From CAZCDM01 sp964497475 (lineage in GTDB: Bacteria; Planctomycetota; Phycisphaerae; SM23-33): DNA of 27,592 nucleotides. Below are positions 1 to 9,300 of the stretch, in pieces. The stretch covers positions 1-27,592 of the forward strand of contig CAZCDM010000014.1 of NCBI GenBank assembly GCA_964497475.1, written 5' to 3'. A model generated the notes under the pieces. It worked only from the letters and a program-made list of their open reading frames with translations, ran no database searches and was not told where the DNA came from. Each line of letters opens with the position of its first letter. Position 1 is the first letter of the stretch. The translations under genes and the position numbers were made by a program.

Positions 1-210
1 AAGAGGTCCCACGGATATTCATCGGCAAGATTCAACGTTTTGAGATAGTTACTTACTCAAAGTCCTCACCGGCCCGGCCAGGAAAGATTTAGATGCGTAG
101 GCCCTGCGAGATTGTATCGCCGGAGGGGACAATCGAATTTTCCACAAAATTATGCAACAATGGCCCGGCCAAGACGTTGAACACACTGCGGAAACAGCGA
201 AGGACCCACC
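1..210. other. Upstream region of the Tad cluster
   Basis: No convincing gene is seen here. The stretch is more AT-rich than the rest of the window and probably holds the promoter or leader of the Tad operon. A perfect 6-bp inverted repeat (TTTGAG at 39-44, CTCAAA at 56-61, 11-nt spacer) could be an operator or the end of an upstream transcript. A Shine-Dalgarno-like GAAGGA lies about 8 nt before the ATG at 211. I could not find a clear -35/-10 pair with a TANNNT hexamer. The long minus-strand frame that covers this region is antisense to the ATPase gene and is not believed. Confidence 0.4.
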
Positions 211-1326
211 ATGAGCAAAACGTCCATTTTCGAAGCGACGGTCGAGCATTTTCTCTCTCCGGTGATGGAGTTCATGCGCGACGACTCGGTCGCGGAGATC
301 ATGATCAACAAGGCCGACGAGATTTACATCGAGCGGGGCGGGCAGTTGATCCGCACCGACGCCCGCTTTGCCGACGAGGACGCCCTCCGTGCGGCGGTCA
401 ACAATGTGCTGCAGTACACGGGCAAGCGGATCAGCGAGTCGCATCCGCTGATCGACTCCCGCCTGCCGGATGGCAGCCGGGTGCATGTGATTTTGCCGCC
501 ATTGAGTCGCGGCGGGACGTGCATGACGATTCGTAAATTCGCCCGCGTGATGTTCGACGCCCAGAAGCTGCTCGAGATGGGTTCGTGGACGGCTGAGACG
601 ATGGACTACCTGCGCATCTGCGTTCAGGCGGAGAAGAATATGCTGGTCGCCGGCGGGACCTCCAGCGGCAAGACCAGCCTGATGAACGTGCTGAGCAATT
701 TCATTCCGCATCATCAGCGGATCGTGACGATCGAAGACTCGGCCGAGCTGGAACTCCAGCAGGACCACGTCATTTCGCTGGAGAGTCGCCCGCCGGACCG
801 CTGGGGCCGGGGGGAGGTGAATATCCGCGACCTGTTCCGCTCGTCGTTGCGGTTGCGGCCAGACCGGATCGTCATCGGCGAGTGTCGCGGCGGCGAGGCT
901 TTGGACATGATCCAGGCGATGACCTCCGGCCATGCCGGCAGCATGAGCACCATCCACGCCAATACGGCCCTGGACACGCTCAATCGCCTCGAGACGCTGG
1001 CGCTGATGAGCAAGGTTGAACTGCCGCTGCACGCCCTGCGGAGCCAGATCGCATCGGCCATTGACCTAGTGGTGCTGATGAACCGCCTCAGCGAAGGCAA
1101 TCGCGTGGTGACGGAGGTGGCTGAGGTGCTGCCGCTGGGCGACGACGGGCATTACAAGGTTCGCCGGATGTTTGAGTACGGCCTGGTCGAGGGCTCGGAC
1201 GGGCGGGCGGTTTCGCAGCTGCGTTGGCTCGGCGAGCCGTCGACCTTCTCTGCGCATCCCAAGGTCCGGCTGCAGAAGGAACGCTTCGGCCAGGCCGATG
1301 CGATTTTCGGTGCTGGTGGACAATAG
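211..1326 (+). CDS. tadA: CpaF/TadA-type Tad pilus ATPase (short form)
   Basis: A 371-residue secretion ATPase of the CpaF/TadA (type II/IV secretion, GspE superfamily) family, expected to be a cytoplasmic hexamer that powers pilus assembly at the inner membrane. Seen in the protein: an N-terminal domain beginning around residue 15 (VAEIMIN, then DSRLPDGSRV), Walker A GGTSSGKTS at 148-156 with catalytic K154, an IEDSAEL segment, the Walker B-like region DRIVIGECRG at 218-227 with E224, and the His-box STIHANT. It lacks the long N-terminal extension of many CpaF proteins. The Walker A loop reads TSSGKTS rather than the TGSGKTT of its paralogue at 11182-13062. The start is the first ATG after GAAGGA. 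It is the first gene of the cluster, 5 nt before the next ORF. Which of the two ATPases is the main extension motor cannot be told from sequence. Confidence 0.93.
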   Translation: MSKTSIFEATVEHFLSPVMEFMRDDSVAEIMINKADEIYIERGGQLIRTDARFADEDALRAAVNNVLQYTGKRISESHPLIDSRLPDGSRVHVILPPLSRGGTCMTIRKFARVMFDAQKLLEMGSWTAETMDYLRICVQAEKNMLVAGGTSSGKTSLMNVLSNFIPHHQRIVTIEDSAELELQQDHVISLESRPPDRWGRGEVNIRDLFRSSLRLRPDRIVIGECRGGEALDMIQAMTSGHAGSMSTIHANTALDTLNRLETLALMSKVELPLHALRSQIASAIDLVVLMNRLSEGNRVVTEVAEVLPLGDDGHYKVRRMFEYGLVEGSDGRAVSQLRWLGEPSTFSAHPKVRLQKERFGQADAIFGAGGQ

Positions 1327-1331
1327 ACGAT

Positions 1332-1550
1332 ATGACAAATGCGGGAATCCATTTCGGCGGGTTGGTTGCGATGGCTGATCGGCTGGGCCAGCGTCTGACC
1401 CGCGATGAGCGCGGGCAGGTCACCGTCGAGTGGACGCTGCTGATCGCCGCGTTCGGGATTCCGATGATCTGGGTCTTTGCGATGATGCTGGCCACGCTGT
1501 CCGGCCAGTTTCACATGATTACTACATTGATATCGCTGCCGTTTCCCTAA
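1332..1550 (+). CDS. Small prepilin-like protein (Flp/TadE-like)
   Basis: A 72-residue protein with one hydrophobic helix. Residues 25-33 read DERGQVTVE, a class IV prepilin site: cleavage would follow G28 and leave Glu at +5 (E33), before the membrane segment WTLLIAAFGIPMIWVFAMM. This fits a pilin or minor pseudopilin processed by the TadV peptidase two genes downstream. It lacks the Glu-Tyr pair of true Flp pilins, so a minor subunit is likelier. The start is uncertain: ATG 1332 lies 5 nt after the ATPase stop with no obvious Shine-Dalgarno, and ATG 1371 would give 59 residues and a shorter leader. No full match to a named subfamily is recognised. Confidence 0.75.
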   Translation: MTNAGIHFGGLVAMADRLGQRLTRDERGQVTVEWTLLIAAFGIPMIWVFAMMLATLSGQFHMITTLISLPFP

Positions 1551-1600
1551 GGTCGAGGGCGCGGCGGCCTGAGACAATCGACCGCACGAGGTAGACAACG

Positions 1601-1801
1601 ATGAAACTGATCGAACGACTCAAATCGCTCCATCGCGACGAGCAGGGCGCTGACCTGGTCGAGTACATCCTGATTATCGCAGCGATCGCACTGCCGCTGC
1701 TGGGTGTGATCATCTGGTTCAAGGATGACATTGCCCAATGGATCGGCGAGAGCTACGACGAAGTGCGCGAAGGCGACGGTGGCATCGATCCGCGCGACTG
1801 A
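1601..1801 (+). CDS. flp: Flp/Fap-type major pilin
   Basis: A 66-residue Flp pilin, probably the main fibre subunit. The basic leader (MKLIERLKSLHRDEQG) ends at G16. The mature protein would begin ADLVEY, with Glu at +5 (E21) and Tyr at +6 (Y22), the hallmark of the Flp family. A hydrophobic helix of about 22 residues follows (ILIIAAIALPLLGVIIWF), then a short, strongly acidic tail ending GIDPRD. Length and layout are typical for Flp. GAGGTAG about 8 nt before the ATG is a plausible ribosome binding site. It sits 50 nt after the previous small prepilin-like gene and 47 nt before the prepilin peptidase, as in classical flp-tadV arrangements. The charged tail may be the surface-exposed part. 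Confidence 0.9.
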   Translation: MKLIERLKSLHRDEQGADLVEYILIIAAIALPLLGVIIWFKDDIAQWIGESYDEVREGDGGIDPRD

Positions 1802-1848
1802 CAGCGACCCGGCGGCTGGGTGTTTGTCCCGGCTGCGGAAGGAGCCCC

Positions 1849-2448
1849 ATGGAACGTCTCGGCCCCGATGCCTGGGCGTATGTCGTCCTGCTCGTCGTGT
1901 TGCTTATCGCGGCGGTGACGGATGTGCGTACCGGCAAGATTTACAACTGGCTGACCTACCCGGCCATGCTGGTCGGGCTGATCGGCCATGCGATGGCCGG
2001 CGGGCTGATCGGCAGCCCCGGCGGGGTAGACGCCCCGGCCCGGATGGGGCTGATGGGCTCGGCCCTGGGGCTGGCCGTCGGCATGGGGCCGTTGCTGCTG
2101 GCGTGGCTGGCGGGCGGCATTGGCGGGGGGGATGCGAAAATCATGGGCGCCGTCGGCGCACTGGGCGGCTGGACGTTCGCGATATCGGCCCTGTTTTTCG
2201 GGCTCATCGTCGCGCTGGTCATGGCGGTGGGCATTGTGCTGCGGCGGCGCGTGGCCAGGGAGACGCTTCTCCGTGTGGGGCGGTTTTTGGCGCTGACGGC
2301 CTTGCGGACACGCCCGGCCGACCCGGGCACGGAGAACAGCCCGAGGCTGGCCTTCGGGCTGGCGCTGTGCATCGGGGCGATGATCGTCCTGGGCCTGAGC
2401 GTCTGGGGCGGCTCGACGACGCAGTTGTACCTGCCCGGGCTGATGTGA
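1849..2448 (+). CDS. tadV: TadV/CpaA-type prepilin peptidase
   Basis: A 199-residue polytopic membrane aspartyl protease (A24 family) that cleaves leaders from Flp and TadE-like prepilins. Both catalytic aspartates are visible: D25 in VTDVRTGKIYNW after the first helix, and D95 in GIGGGDAKIMG, the family's GxGD motif. Five to six hydrophobic segments are apparent. It is shorter than full PilD peptidases and has no N-terminal cysteine/methylase domain, as expected for TadV. The chosen start, ATG 1849, follows a good AAGGAG site; an in-frame upstream extension to 1738 would overlap the flp gene and has no support. Candidate substrates in this cluster are the proteins at 1332, 1601, 2588 and 9583, all with G^xxxxE. 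Confidence 0.92.
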   Translation: MERLGPDAWAYVVLLVVLLIAAVTDVRTGKIYNWLTYPAMLVGLIGHAMAGGLIGSPGGVDAPARMGLMGSALGLAVGMGPLLLAWLAGGIGGGDAKIMGAVGALGGWTFAISALFFGLIVALVMAVGIVLRRRVARETLLRVGRFLALTALRTRPADPGTENSPRLAFGLALCIGAMIVLGLSVWGGSTTQLYLPGLM

Positions 2449-2457
2449 ACAACCGGA

Positions 2458-2492
2458 GTCCACGAATGACGCGAATGAATCGAATGGAAACA
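2458..2492. repeat. CACGAAT-type repeat, copy A
   Basis: A 35-nt element starting GTCCACGAAT and ending GAATGGAAACA. It matches copy B at 2571-2605 in 32 of 35 positions. Internally it is a degenerate tandem of a roughly 9-nt unit (CGAATGA-like). It begins 10 nt after the tadV stop. From memory, intergenic runs of the form CCACGAATNANNCGAAT are common in planctomycete and other environmental genomes; that could not be checked here. Confidence 0.8.
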
Positions 2493-2530
2493 GCATGCCT
2501 GCAAAGAGCCCGAAGGCATGATGGCCTGTT

Positions 2531-2605
2531 GGTTGTCTCTGAGCCTCTGGGGCTCTGTGGTTCCAGAGAAGTCCACGAATAACGCGAATGATGCGAATGG
2601 AAACA
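2531..2605. repeat. Composite repeat: CTCTG block plus CACGAAT copy B
   Basis: The left part (2531-2570) is a degenerate run of CTCTG units (TCTCTGAGCCTCTGG, then GGCTCTGTGG). The right part (2571-2605) is copy B of the 35-nt element at 2458-2492, with three mismatches. Three in-frame ATGs of the following TadE-like gene (2588, 2591, 2597) lie inside copy B, so the repeat has been co-opted as the start region of that gene, which has no clear Shine-Dalgarno. Both blocks resemble dispersed intergenic repeats I remember from planctomycete-type genomes. Confidence 0.75.
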
Positions 2606-3565
2606 ACGTCAGACAAACCCGACAGGCCGAGGCGGCGGTTTCATCTGCCGGCGGCGGCCTTGACGCTGGCGATGCTGCTGGCGGTGGGGTTTGGGTGCGT
2701 CGTGTTGGGGGGCGGGTCGTGGAAGGCAGTTTCCGCTCCGGGGACGCCGCCGTTGTGGAGCAGCGGGCAGTTCCGCTTGTTTGCGTGGGTCGCCGGCGCG
2801 GCGGGGCTGATTCTGGCCGGGGCGGTGGGGGTGTTGTTTCGCAGCCGACCCTGGCGGGCCAGGCCCGACGCCCAGGCCGGCACGGCCATTATCGAGTTCG
2901 CCCTGGTCATGCCCTTTATTCTCATGCTCTCGCTGCTGATGATTCAGTCGTCGATGCTCATGGGCGGGTACCTCTGTGTGAACTACGCAAGCTACTGTGC
3001 GGCCCGCTCGGCGGTGGTGCAGATTCCCCGTGACCGCGAGGGCGAGTATCCCTCCGAGCCTCGCAATGCTCTTGCCTTGCTGAGCAGCACCGGCGGGGCA
3101 GCCGAGGGGAAGATCGAATCGATCCACGCCGCGGCCGTCTGGGCTGTCGTGCCGGTGGGCGATGGCAGTTATTCCGGCTCGAGCCCCTTTGGTGGACGGC
3201 TCGCCGAGGGCGTCCAAGACCTCTACGCCCAGTACGGCCGGTCCGGCCCGGGGTGGATTAGCACTCGCCTGCAGGCCAAGTGTGCCTACGCCGAGGAGAA
3301 CACCACCGTCACCGTCGAGCCGGATAGCAGTCCGCAGGGCATTGGGTTGACGTACGTTGGGCCCGATGAGGACATCCGGGTGCGGGTGGTGCACAACCTG
3401 TACCTCTCGATTCCGTATGCGAATGTTGTGCTGGCCCGGCTGGATGGCGACAATGCGATTTCCCTGGGCGACGGCAAGTGGGCCCTGCGGGTGGAGATCC
3501 CCTGCATGTTGCGAAACGAAGGCATTGATGACCGCGTCGAGATCATCGGCGAACAAGACGAGTAG
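2588..3565 (+). CDS. TadE-like protein with two extra N-terminal helices
   Basis: A 325-residue membrane protein. Helices are predicted at about 22-41 and 63-84, followed by a prepilin-like segment at 98-120 in which cleavage after G98 would leave TAIIE with Glu at +5 (E103), then a hydrophobic stretch (FALVMPFILMLSLLMIQ). The NYASYCAARSAVV region after it is typical of TadE/TadF minor pseudopilins, which usually start almost directly with this segment. The extra roughly 97 residues with two helices are unusual and may form a separate membrane anchor or a released leader. The rest is a soluble extracytoplasmic domain I do not recognise. Start is uncertain (ATG 2588, 2591 or 2597), all within a repeat and without a clear ribosome binding site. 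The kinase gene begins 11 nt after its stop. Confidence 0.8.
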   Translation: MMRMETTSDKPDRPRRRFHLPAAALTLAMLLAVGFGCVVLGGGSWKAVSAPGTPPLWSSGQFRLFAWVAGAAGLILAGAVGVLFRSRPWRARPDAQAGTAIIEFALVMPFILMLSLLMIQSSMLMGGYLCVNYASYCAARSAVVQIPRDREGEYPSEPRNALALLSSTGGAAEGKIESIHAAAVWAVVPVGDGSYSGSSPFGGRLAEGVQDLYAQYGRSGPGWISTRLQAKCAYAEENTTVTVEPDSSPQGIGLTYVGPDEDIRVRVVHNLYLSIPYANVVLARLDGDNAISLGDGKWALRVEIPCMLRNEGIDDRVEIIGEQDE

Positions 3566-3576
3566 AAGGAGCAGGT

Positions 3577-6366
3577 ATGGCAGAGCAGCCAAGGCAGCAA
3601 GCGGAGTTTCAGCCGGGCGATCGGATCGGCAAGTACGAGGTGCGCGAGGTCCTCGGCGTGGGTGGCCAGTCGGTGGTCTACAAGTGTTACGACGCCGCGC
3701 TGGATCGGGCGGTGGCCGTCAAGCAGATCATCAGCCCGCTGGTAAACGATGAAACGTTCCGCCAGCAGCTGACCCGACGGATCGCCACGGTGGCCCGGCT
3801 GGGCAGCCGAAATGAAGCCATCGTCACCATTCACGAGCTGATCGAGAATGAACGAGGCCTCTTCACGGTAATGGAATTCGTCGAGGGCCACACGCTCGAG
3901 ACGCTTATCCGCGAGGCCGACGGGCCGATCGAAACCAAGGCGACGCTGCTGATTCTGTTCCGCCTGGCCGCAGCGCTGCACGAGATGCACGCGGCGGGAA
4001 TGATTCATCGCGACATCAAGCCGGCGAACATTATCATCACCGACGGCCTGCGTCCGAAGATCATTGACTTCGGCGTGGCTGCCGTGGGCGAGGGCGATGC
4101 CTCGCTGCCGCTGGCGACGACGAAATATCTCGCGCCGGAGCTGTACGGCGACGGGCCGGTCGATGCGCGTGCGGATATCTACTCGCTGGGGTTCGTGATG
4201 TACGAGATGCTCGCGGGGCGTGAGGCGTTTAACGAGGTGTTCGCCGAGGTCGTCCGCGATCGTCACAGCGAGGCGTTGCGGTGGATGAAGTGGCATGGCA
4301 ATGAAGGGGTCGAGGCCCCGCCGCTGTCGCAGGTGAACCCGGCCGTGCCGGCGCAACTCAGTGCCATCATCGCCCGCATGATCGCCAAGTCGCCCGAGGA
4401 CCGCTTTGCCAATACGGAAGAACTCGGCCGGGCCATCAAGCAGCATTTTTCGCCTGGTGCAAAGCGGCAGGCAGCGGCGCGACCTGCCGCGGGTCGGCGC
4501 CAGCCTTCGCAGCACCGGGCTGGGGCGGGCATGATCTCGCAGCTCGCCCAGCAGCGAGGGCTCGGCTCGCTGGAAGGCGACGAGGTGGAGATCGACGATC
4601 CCATGACGGACCAGCTCGCGTCGGGGCAGGCGTCACTGCCCGCTCTGGACGGTCCGGCGACCGCGCCGCTGCCGAAGGAGCCCATGACCCGCCGAAAGAA
4701 AATCACGCTCGCGGCCCTGGCGGCGGTGGTTCTGCTCGGCACGATCGGGGCGGGCATTGCCTGGATGGTCAAGCAGGACCAGGCCCGTCAACGGCGGGCA
4801 GCCTCGGCCGAGGGGGTCTACGCTTCGGCCCGCCAGGCCTTCAAGAACGGCCAGTACGCTCCGGCGCTGGAGGGTTTTACTCAGCTCGTCGAAACGCATC
4901 CCGACACGTCGCAGGGGTTGCGGGCGGCGGTTCTGGCGCCCATGGCGCGGGCGCATCTGGCGATCGAGGCCGGCGATTTCGACAAGGCGCAGCTTGAGGA
5001 AAACCGCGCCGCCGAGCAGGCCGAAAGCCTCCTGGCCGGGACCGATCGCGAGGACCTCGCCGAGTGGGTTCGCGCCCGGCAGGACGATATCGAGCAGCTC
5101 CAGCAGTACCGGTACAGTGCTGCGATTTATGATGAAGCGATCGCCACGGCGAGGCAGCAGATGAGCACGGCCACCAGCGAGGCGGACTTTCAGGACGTGC
5201 TCGATGCACTCGAGCGGAAAATCGGTGCTCCGGATGTGCAACTGACCAGCGAGCAGGTCCAGGCGGTGCAGAATCTCCGGCAGGATATTCGCTGGCAGCG
5301 GTTCCTGTATGTCTACCAGCAGCAGATCGACCAGGCCGAGCAGCTTCTCACGGCCCGCAGCTACGCCCAGGCCGAGGCCGCCTTTACCAAGGCCCTGGAC
5401 CTGCTGAAGTCGGACGATCCGGCTTTGAAGCAGATTCCCCGCTCGCAGCAGGAGCAGATGCAGAAGGACGTCATCGAGAAGATCGCCACGCTGCGCAAGC
5501 AGCGGGATCAGGACAAGACGTACGCGGCCATCCAGCGGGCCCGCCAGGGCGAGGACCCTGTCGCCCTCGAGCAGGCCCTGCGGGATGCGCTGAAGCTGCC
5601 GGAGCTTTCTGCCGAGCAGCGGACGGCCTACGAGGCCGGACTGAAGGAGATCGAGGCGGGCAAGGGGATGGCCCTGTCGCGCGGATACGATCAGAAGGGC
5701 AATACCGACGCAGCCGTCGCTGCGCTGCAGCGCGTGTTGGTCCTCGTGCCCGATCACGCCGAAGCCCAGGCCATGCTCGACCGCATCCAGCGGGAGAAAA
5801 AACGCCAGGAACTCATCGCCCAGGGGGAACGGGCGTATCTCGACAAGGAGTACGGCAAGGCGCTGGAGCTATACCGTCAGGCGGGCCGGCTGGGTATGAA
5901 TGATGAGCTTGCCCGACGTATCAGCGAGAGCGAATATCAGCTTCTTGTGGAGACCGCCCAGACCCGCGCCCAGGCCGGGCAGTACGATCAGGCCCGCGCC
6001 GCCTACCAGCGGGCTCGCATGATCCTGCCGGCCAACGCGCCGCAGATCGATGCGATGCTCAAGCAATTGACCTCGCAGCAGCAGTTCGGCAGCTTCCTGG
6101 CGCAGGGGAATCAGGCCCTCCAGGCCGGCAAGTACGACCAGGCCCTCCAGTGGTACGACAAGGCCAAGGACATTCGCGAGACGCCCGAGGTGCTCAAGGC
6201 GATTCAGCTGGCCAACTACAAGAGCTACCTCGATCAGGGCGACCGTGCGCGCAACAATGACGATATCAAAACGGCCCGGTGGTATTACAACATGGCCCGC
6301 AAGCAACGCGACACAGCCGAGATCCGCCAGCGGATCGCGTCGGTGTCTGAATCGTCCGGAGAATAA
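3577..6366 (+). CDS. Transmembrane Ser/Thr protein kinase with TPR-like C-terminal part
   Basis: A 929-residue Hanks-type kinase. The cytoplasmic kinase domain covers about 15-290: Gly-rich loop GVGGQSVV (27-34), ATP-binding K49, catalytic loop HRDIKPAN (144-151, D146), DFG (164-166), APE (187-189) and an ADIYSLG helix. After a basic linker comes one membrane helix at about 376-397, then some 530 residues of alpha-helical repeats of the form GxYxxA..xYxxA, consistent with tetratricopeptide-like repeats outside the cytoplasm. By my hand alignment the alpha-C glutamate is replaced by R68, so regulation may be atypical. A strong AAGGAG precedes the ATG. Its place between tadE-like and tadG-like genes, with two FHA genes downstream, suggests it phosphorylates Tad components. 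The sensed signal and targets are unknown. Confidence 0.93.
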   Translation: MAEQPRQQAEFQPGDRIGKYEVREVLGVGGQSVVYKCYDAALDRAVAVKQIISPLVNDETFRQQLTRRIATVARLGSRNEAIVTIHELIENERGLFTVMEFVEGHTLETLIREADGPIETKATLLILFRLAAALHEMHAAGMIHRDIKPANIIITDGLRPKIIDFGVAAVGEGDASLPLATTKYLAPELYGDGPVDARADIYSLGFVMYEMLAGREAFNEVFAEVVRDRHSEALRWMKWHGNEGVEAPPLSQVNPAVPAQLSAIIARMIAKSPEDRFANTEELGRAIKQHFSPGAKRQAAARPAAGRRQPSQHRAGAGMISQLAQQRGLGSLEGDEVEIDDPMTDQLASGQASLPALDGPATAPLPKEPMTRRKKITLAALAAVVLLGTIGAGIAWMVKQDQARQRRAASAEGVYASARQAFKNGQYAPALEGFTQLVETHPDTSQGLRAAVLAPMARAHLAIEAGDFDKAQLEENRAAEQAESLLAGTDREDLAEWVRARQDDIEQLQQYRYSAAIYDEAIATARQQMSTATSEADFQDVLDALERKIGAPDVQLTSEQVQAVQNLRQDIRWQRFLYVYQQQIDQAEQLLTARSYAQAEAAFTKALDLLKSDDPALKQIPRSQQEQMQKDVIEKIATLRKQRDQDKTYAAIQRARQGEDPVALEQALRDALKLPELSAEQRTAYEAGLKEIEAGKGMALSRGYDQKGNTDAAVAALQRVLVLVPDHAEAQAMLDRIQREKKRQELIAQGERAYLDKEYGKALELYRQAGRLGMNDELARRISESEYQLLVETAQTRAQAGQYDQARAAYQRARMILPANAPQIDAMLKQLTSQQQFGSFLAQGNQALQAGKYDQALQWYDKAKDIRETPEVLKAIQLANYKSYLDQGDRARNNDDIKTARWYYNMARKQRDTAEIRQRIASVSESSGE

Positions 6367-6370
6367 TGAG

Positions 6371-9300
6371 ATGATTTCCCGCCAGCCCATGCAGCATGCG
6401 ACCCGTCGAGGGGCGGTACTGGTGGTGGTGCTGATTGGCATGACCCTGCTGGTGGGGCTGGTGTTTTTCGTTTTCAATCTGGGCGACCAGGTCAACCGCC
6501 GGCTGGATATGCAGAACGCCGCCGATGCGGCTGCTGCCAGCGGGGCCGGGTGGCAGGCCAGGAGCCTGAATCTCGCGGCGATGACCAACACCGGCCAGGC
6601 CAAGATGATCGCCACTGCCCTGGCGCTCGATGCGGTTCCCCTGGCTGCGGAACTGGCGCTGATTGAACTTCAGACATCCACGGTGGTGGACGACGGCTAC
6701 GCCACGGGGCTCGCTAAGCAGTTACACTTTACCCGGATTCCCGACCGGCGGTTGGAGCGGGGCTTTGCCCGCCCGGCCGACCTGCGGACGGTTGTGGCCG
6801 ACGCGATCCTCTTCGTTCCCGAGGTCGAAAAGACGATCACCGTGACGGGCGGGGACCCGGCGGACTCCGAAGCCAGCCAGGTACTGATCGATGCAGCCGA
6901 GTTCGTGCCGGTCTGGCCGGGCGATAGCAGCACCGATCCACGGTATGACTACAATCAGGTCCGGGCCTTGATTGCCCAGCACGGCCGAATTGTCGACAAT
7001 CGCGACGGGGGATTTTCCGCCAGCGGCGACTGGTCGGAATCGGCCGCCGTCAACGAATATCGCGGCAGCTCGCAGGGAACCCTCGACGCCGGCGCAACAG
7101 CCACCTGGCAGGTGAGCCTTCCCGCCGACCAGAAGTATCACGTCTATGTATGGTGCTCCAGCGATACCGATGGCTCGCATCGCTACCCGAGGGCGGCCTA
7201 CACCATCCAGACGGCAGCGGGACCGATGACCATTACAGTGAACCAGAACGTCGACACCGGCGCGTGGCGGAGGGTGGCTTCCCATGTCGAGTTCCCGGCC
7301 GATGGATCGAACGTGCTCGGGCGGGTGTCCCTGGCCGGGCCGCCGGACGATGCGGATCGCGAGCAGGAGCTGACGAATTTCCTCATCGACGGGCTGGAGC
7401 TTTTTTACGACGAGATTCGCCAGGGCGGTAAGGACGACGAAGCTGACGACCAGGCGCAGTATGACGAGCTGGTGGCGTTGGATCGAGCGCTGGACTCGCC
7501 GGACGAAAATGAGACCGAGGGCGGGTTTGACATCCGCCAGACGACGTGGTGGTCGGGTCCATCGGGGCAGGGGCAGCTCTGGCGGGCCGCGATGGACATG
7601 CGGGACATGGGGCGGGCGGCCATGGAACAGCTCGGCCCGCTCGCCCAGGCCAATGCAGCCCGCTTCGGCACTGACAGCGGCGCGACGACCGCGCTGGTGC
7701 TGCCGATGACCCCGGCCGTGCCCTATCGTCGCGGCGAGTGGAGCGATTTCACGCCCGTGCTGACGGGCCGGGTCGAGGTCGATACGGTCAGTCAGTCGGC
7801 GCGGATGACCCTGCCGATCTACCAGGAGATTGCCAAGATCAACACCCTCGACGAGGCGCTGGACGATCTCATGGGCGTGCACAACGATGTCGACCTGCGC
7901 ACTCTTGCCGACGGCACGGTGCGCCCCGAGGCCGACGGGCTGATCGACTTGACGACGGCCAATCTGCTTGACCTCCAGCAGGGCAAGACCAGCCAGGTGC
8001 GGGATCGCGTCAGCCAGATGGAAACGCTGGCCGGCCATGCAGAGGGCCTGGTTGGCCAGAAGCATTACAAGGACATTCGTGAAACACTGGAAGAGATTCG
8101 CGAGCAGGTCGGCTCTGACCAGCCGCAGACCGCCCCGGCCGACGGGGGCGGCGAAGACGACGAAGACGAGGAGGAAGACTTTAACCTGGCCAGCCTGATA
8201 ACGCTGCACATCGAACTCAGCATGGAACTGCTGGACGAAATGCAGCGGGAGATGGAGCAGAAGGACGGCCTGCTGCTGAGCCTCGATAGAAAATGTCCCG
8301 GCGGGGGGCTGCCGGAAAATGTCGGTGATTCGGGCTCGGGGCCTTGGGAGGTTCCGCTGTGGCGGCTGGGGCCTTACGCGCAGTTGCACCGGTGGCGGTT
8401 TACGCGGTGGCAGTGGGACAGGCAGTCTGGCCCGGGCTGGACGGGGATCAATGGCATTTGGGGCTCGGCTCCAAGTGGCCGGCGGGGAGAGGAAACCGGA
8501 TTTACCGTCTATGGGCCGTACCGCTGGGCACTGCTTGAGGTGCTGAAGGAGTTTGGCAAGCCCGGCGAGCACAGCGGCGATCTCGATGCGACCCGGTTTT
8601 CGCACTACGCGACCTGGCTTGCAAATATCAAACTCGGCTACGGATACGGCCTTCGGCTGCGCCAGGTGGTGCGGTACACCACCGCGGTCATCACCGACTA
8701 CACCGAAGCCCGTGCCTTCGCGGCCAACCCGGAAACCCGCAGCAAGATCCTCCGCACCCGTTACTACGCGCCTCGGGTCATGTCCTCGCTCAGTTGGGAC
8801 CACCCCGATTGGCTCAAGGATACCAGCACCTACTTCACGGGGTATTGGCCAAAGCAGGAATACCTTTTTGTCCGGCCGGACATAGAGGATCCCGCGGCGA
8901 TGTGGATCTGGGAGCCGGCCGGCTGGTACGACGTGGCCGCCGGACGAACCGCTGCCCGCAAGCTGGTCGATCACGTCTGGGTCATGCAGGTCCATCAGGA
9001 CGACGTCCGCTGGGAGCACCGGGTGGGCCTGGAGCACCGCCGCAGCGCCGAAGACGGCCAGACCATCCCCTGGAATCTCTACTCGGTGCAGTGGTTCGTC
9101 TTTGGCGGGATCGAAATCGGCGAGAAGGTCGCGGTGGCCAATCCGATGAACTGGCCCGACGGCGCAGACCTGCCGGCGCCGCTGGTGATGCTCACCGACG
9201 AAGAACGCTACGAGTACACCGAAGACCACGACACCGGCGCGAGGCGGGAGTTCTTCACGCAGCTGGGTCTGGCCGGTCGCGGCGTGGCCGGGCGCGTCTG

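Noticed and set aside
2458..2605. CRISPR array
   Set aside because: Only two copies, with degenerate internal periodicity and no regular spacers or cas genes.
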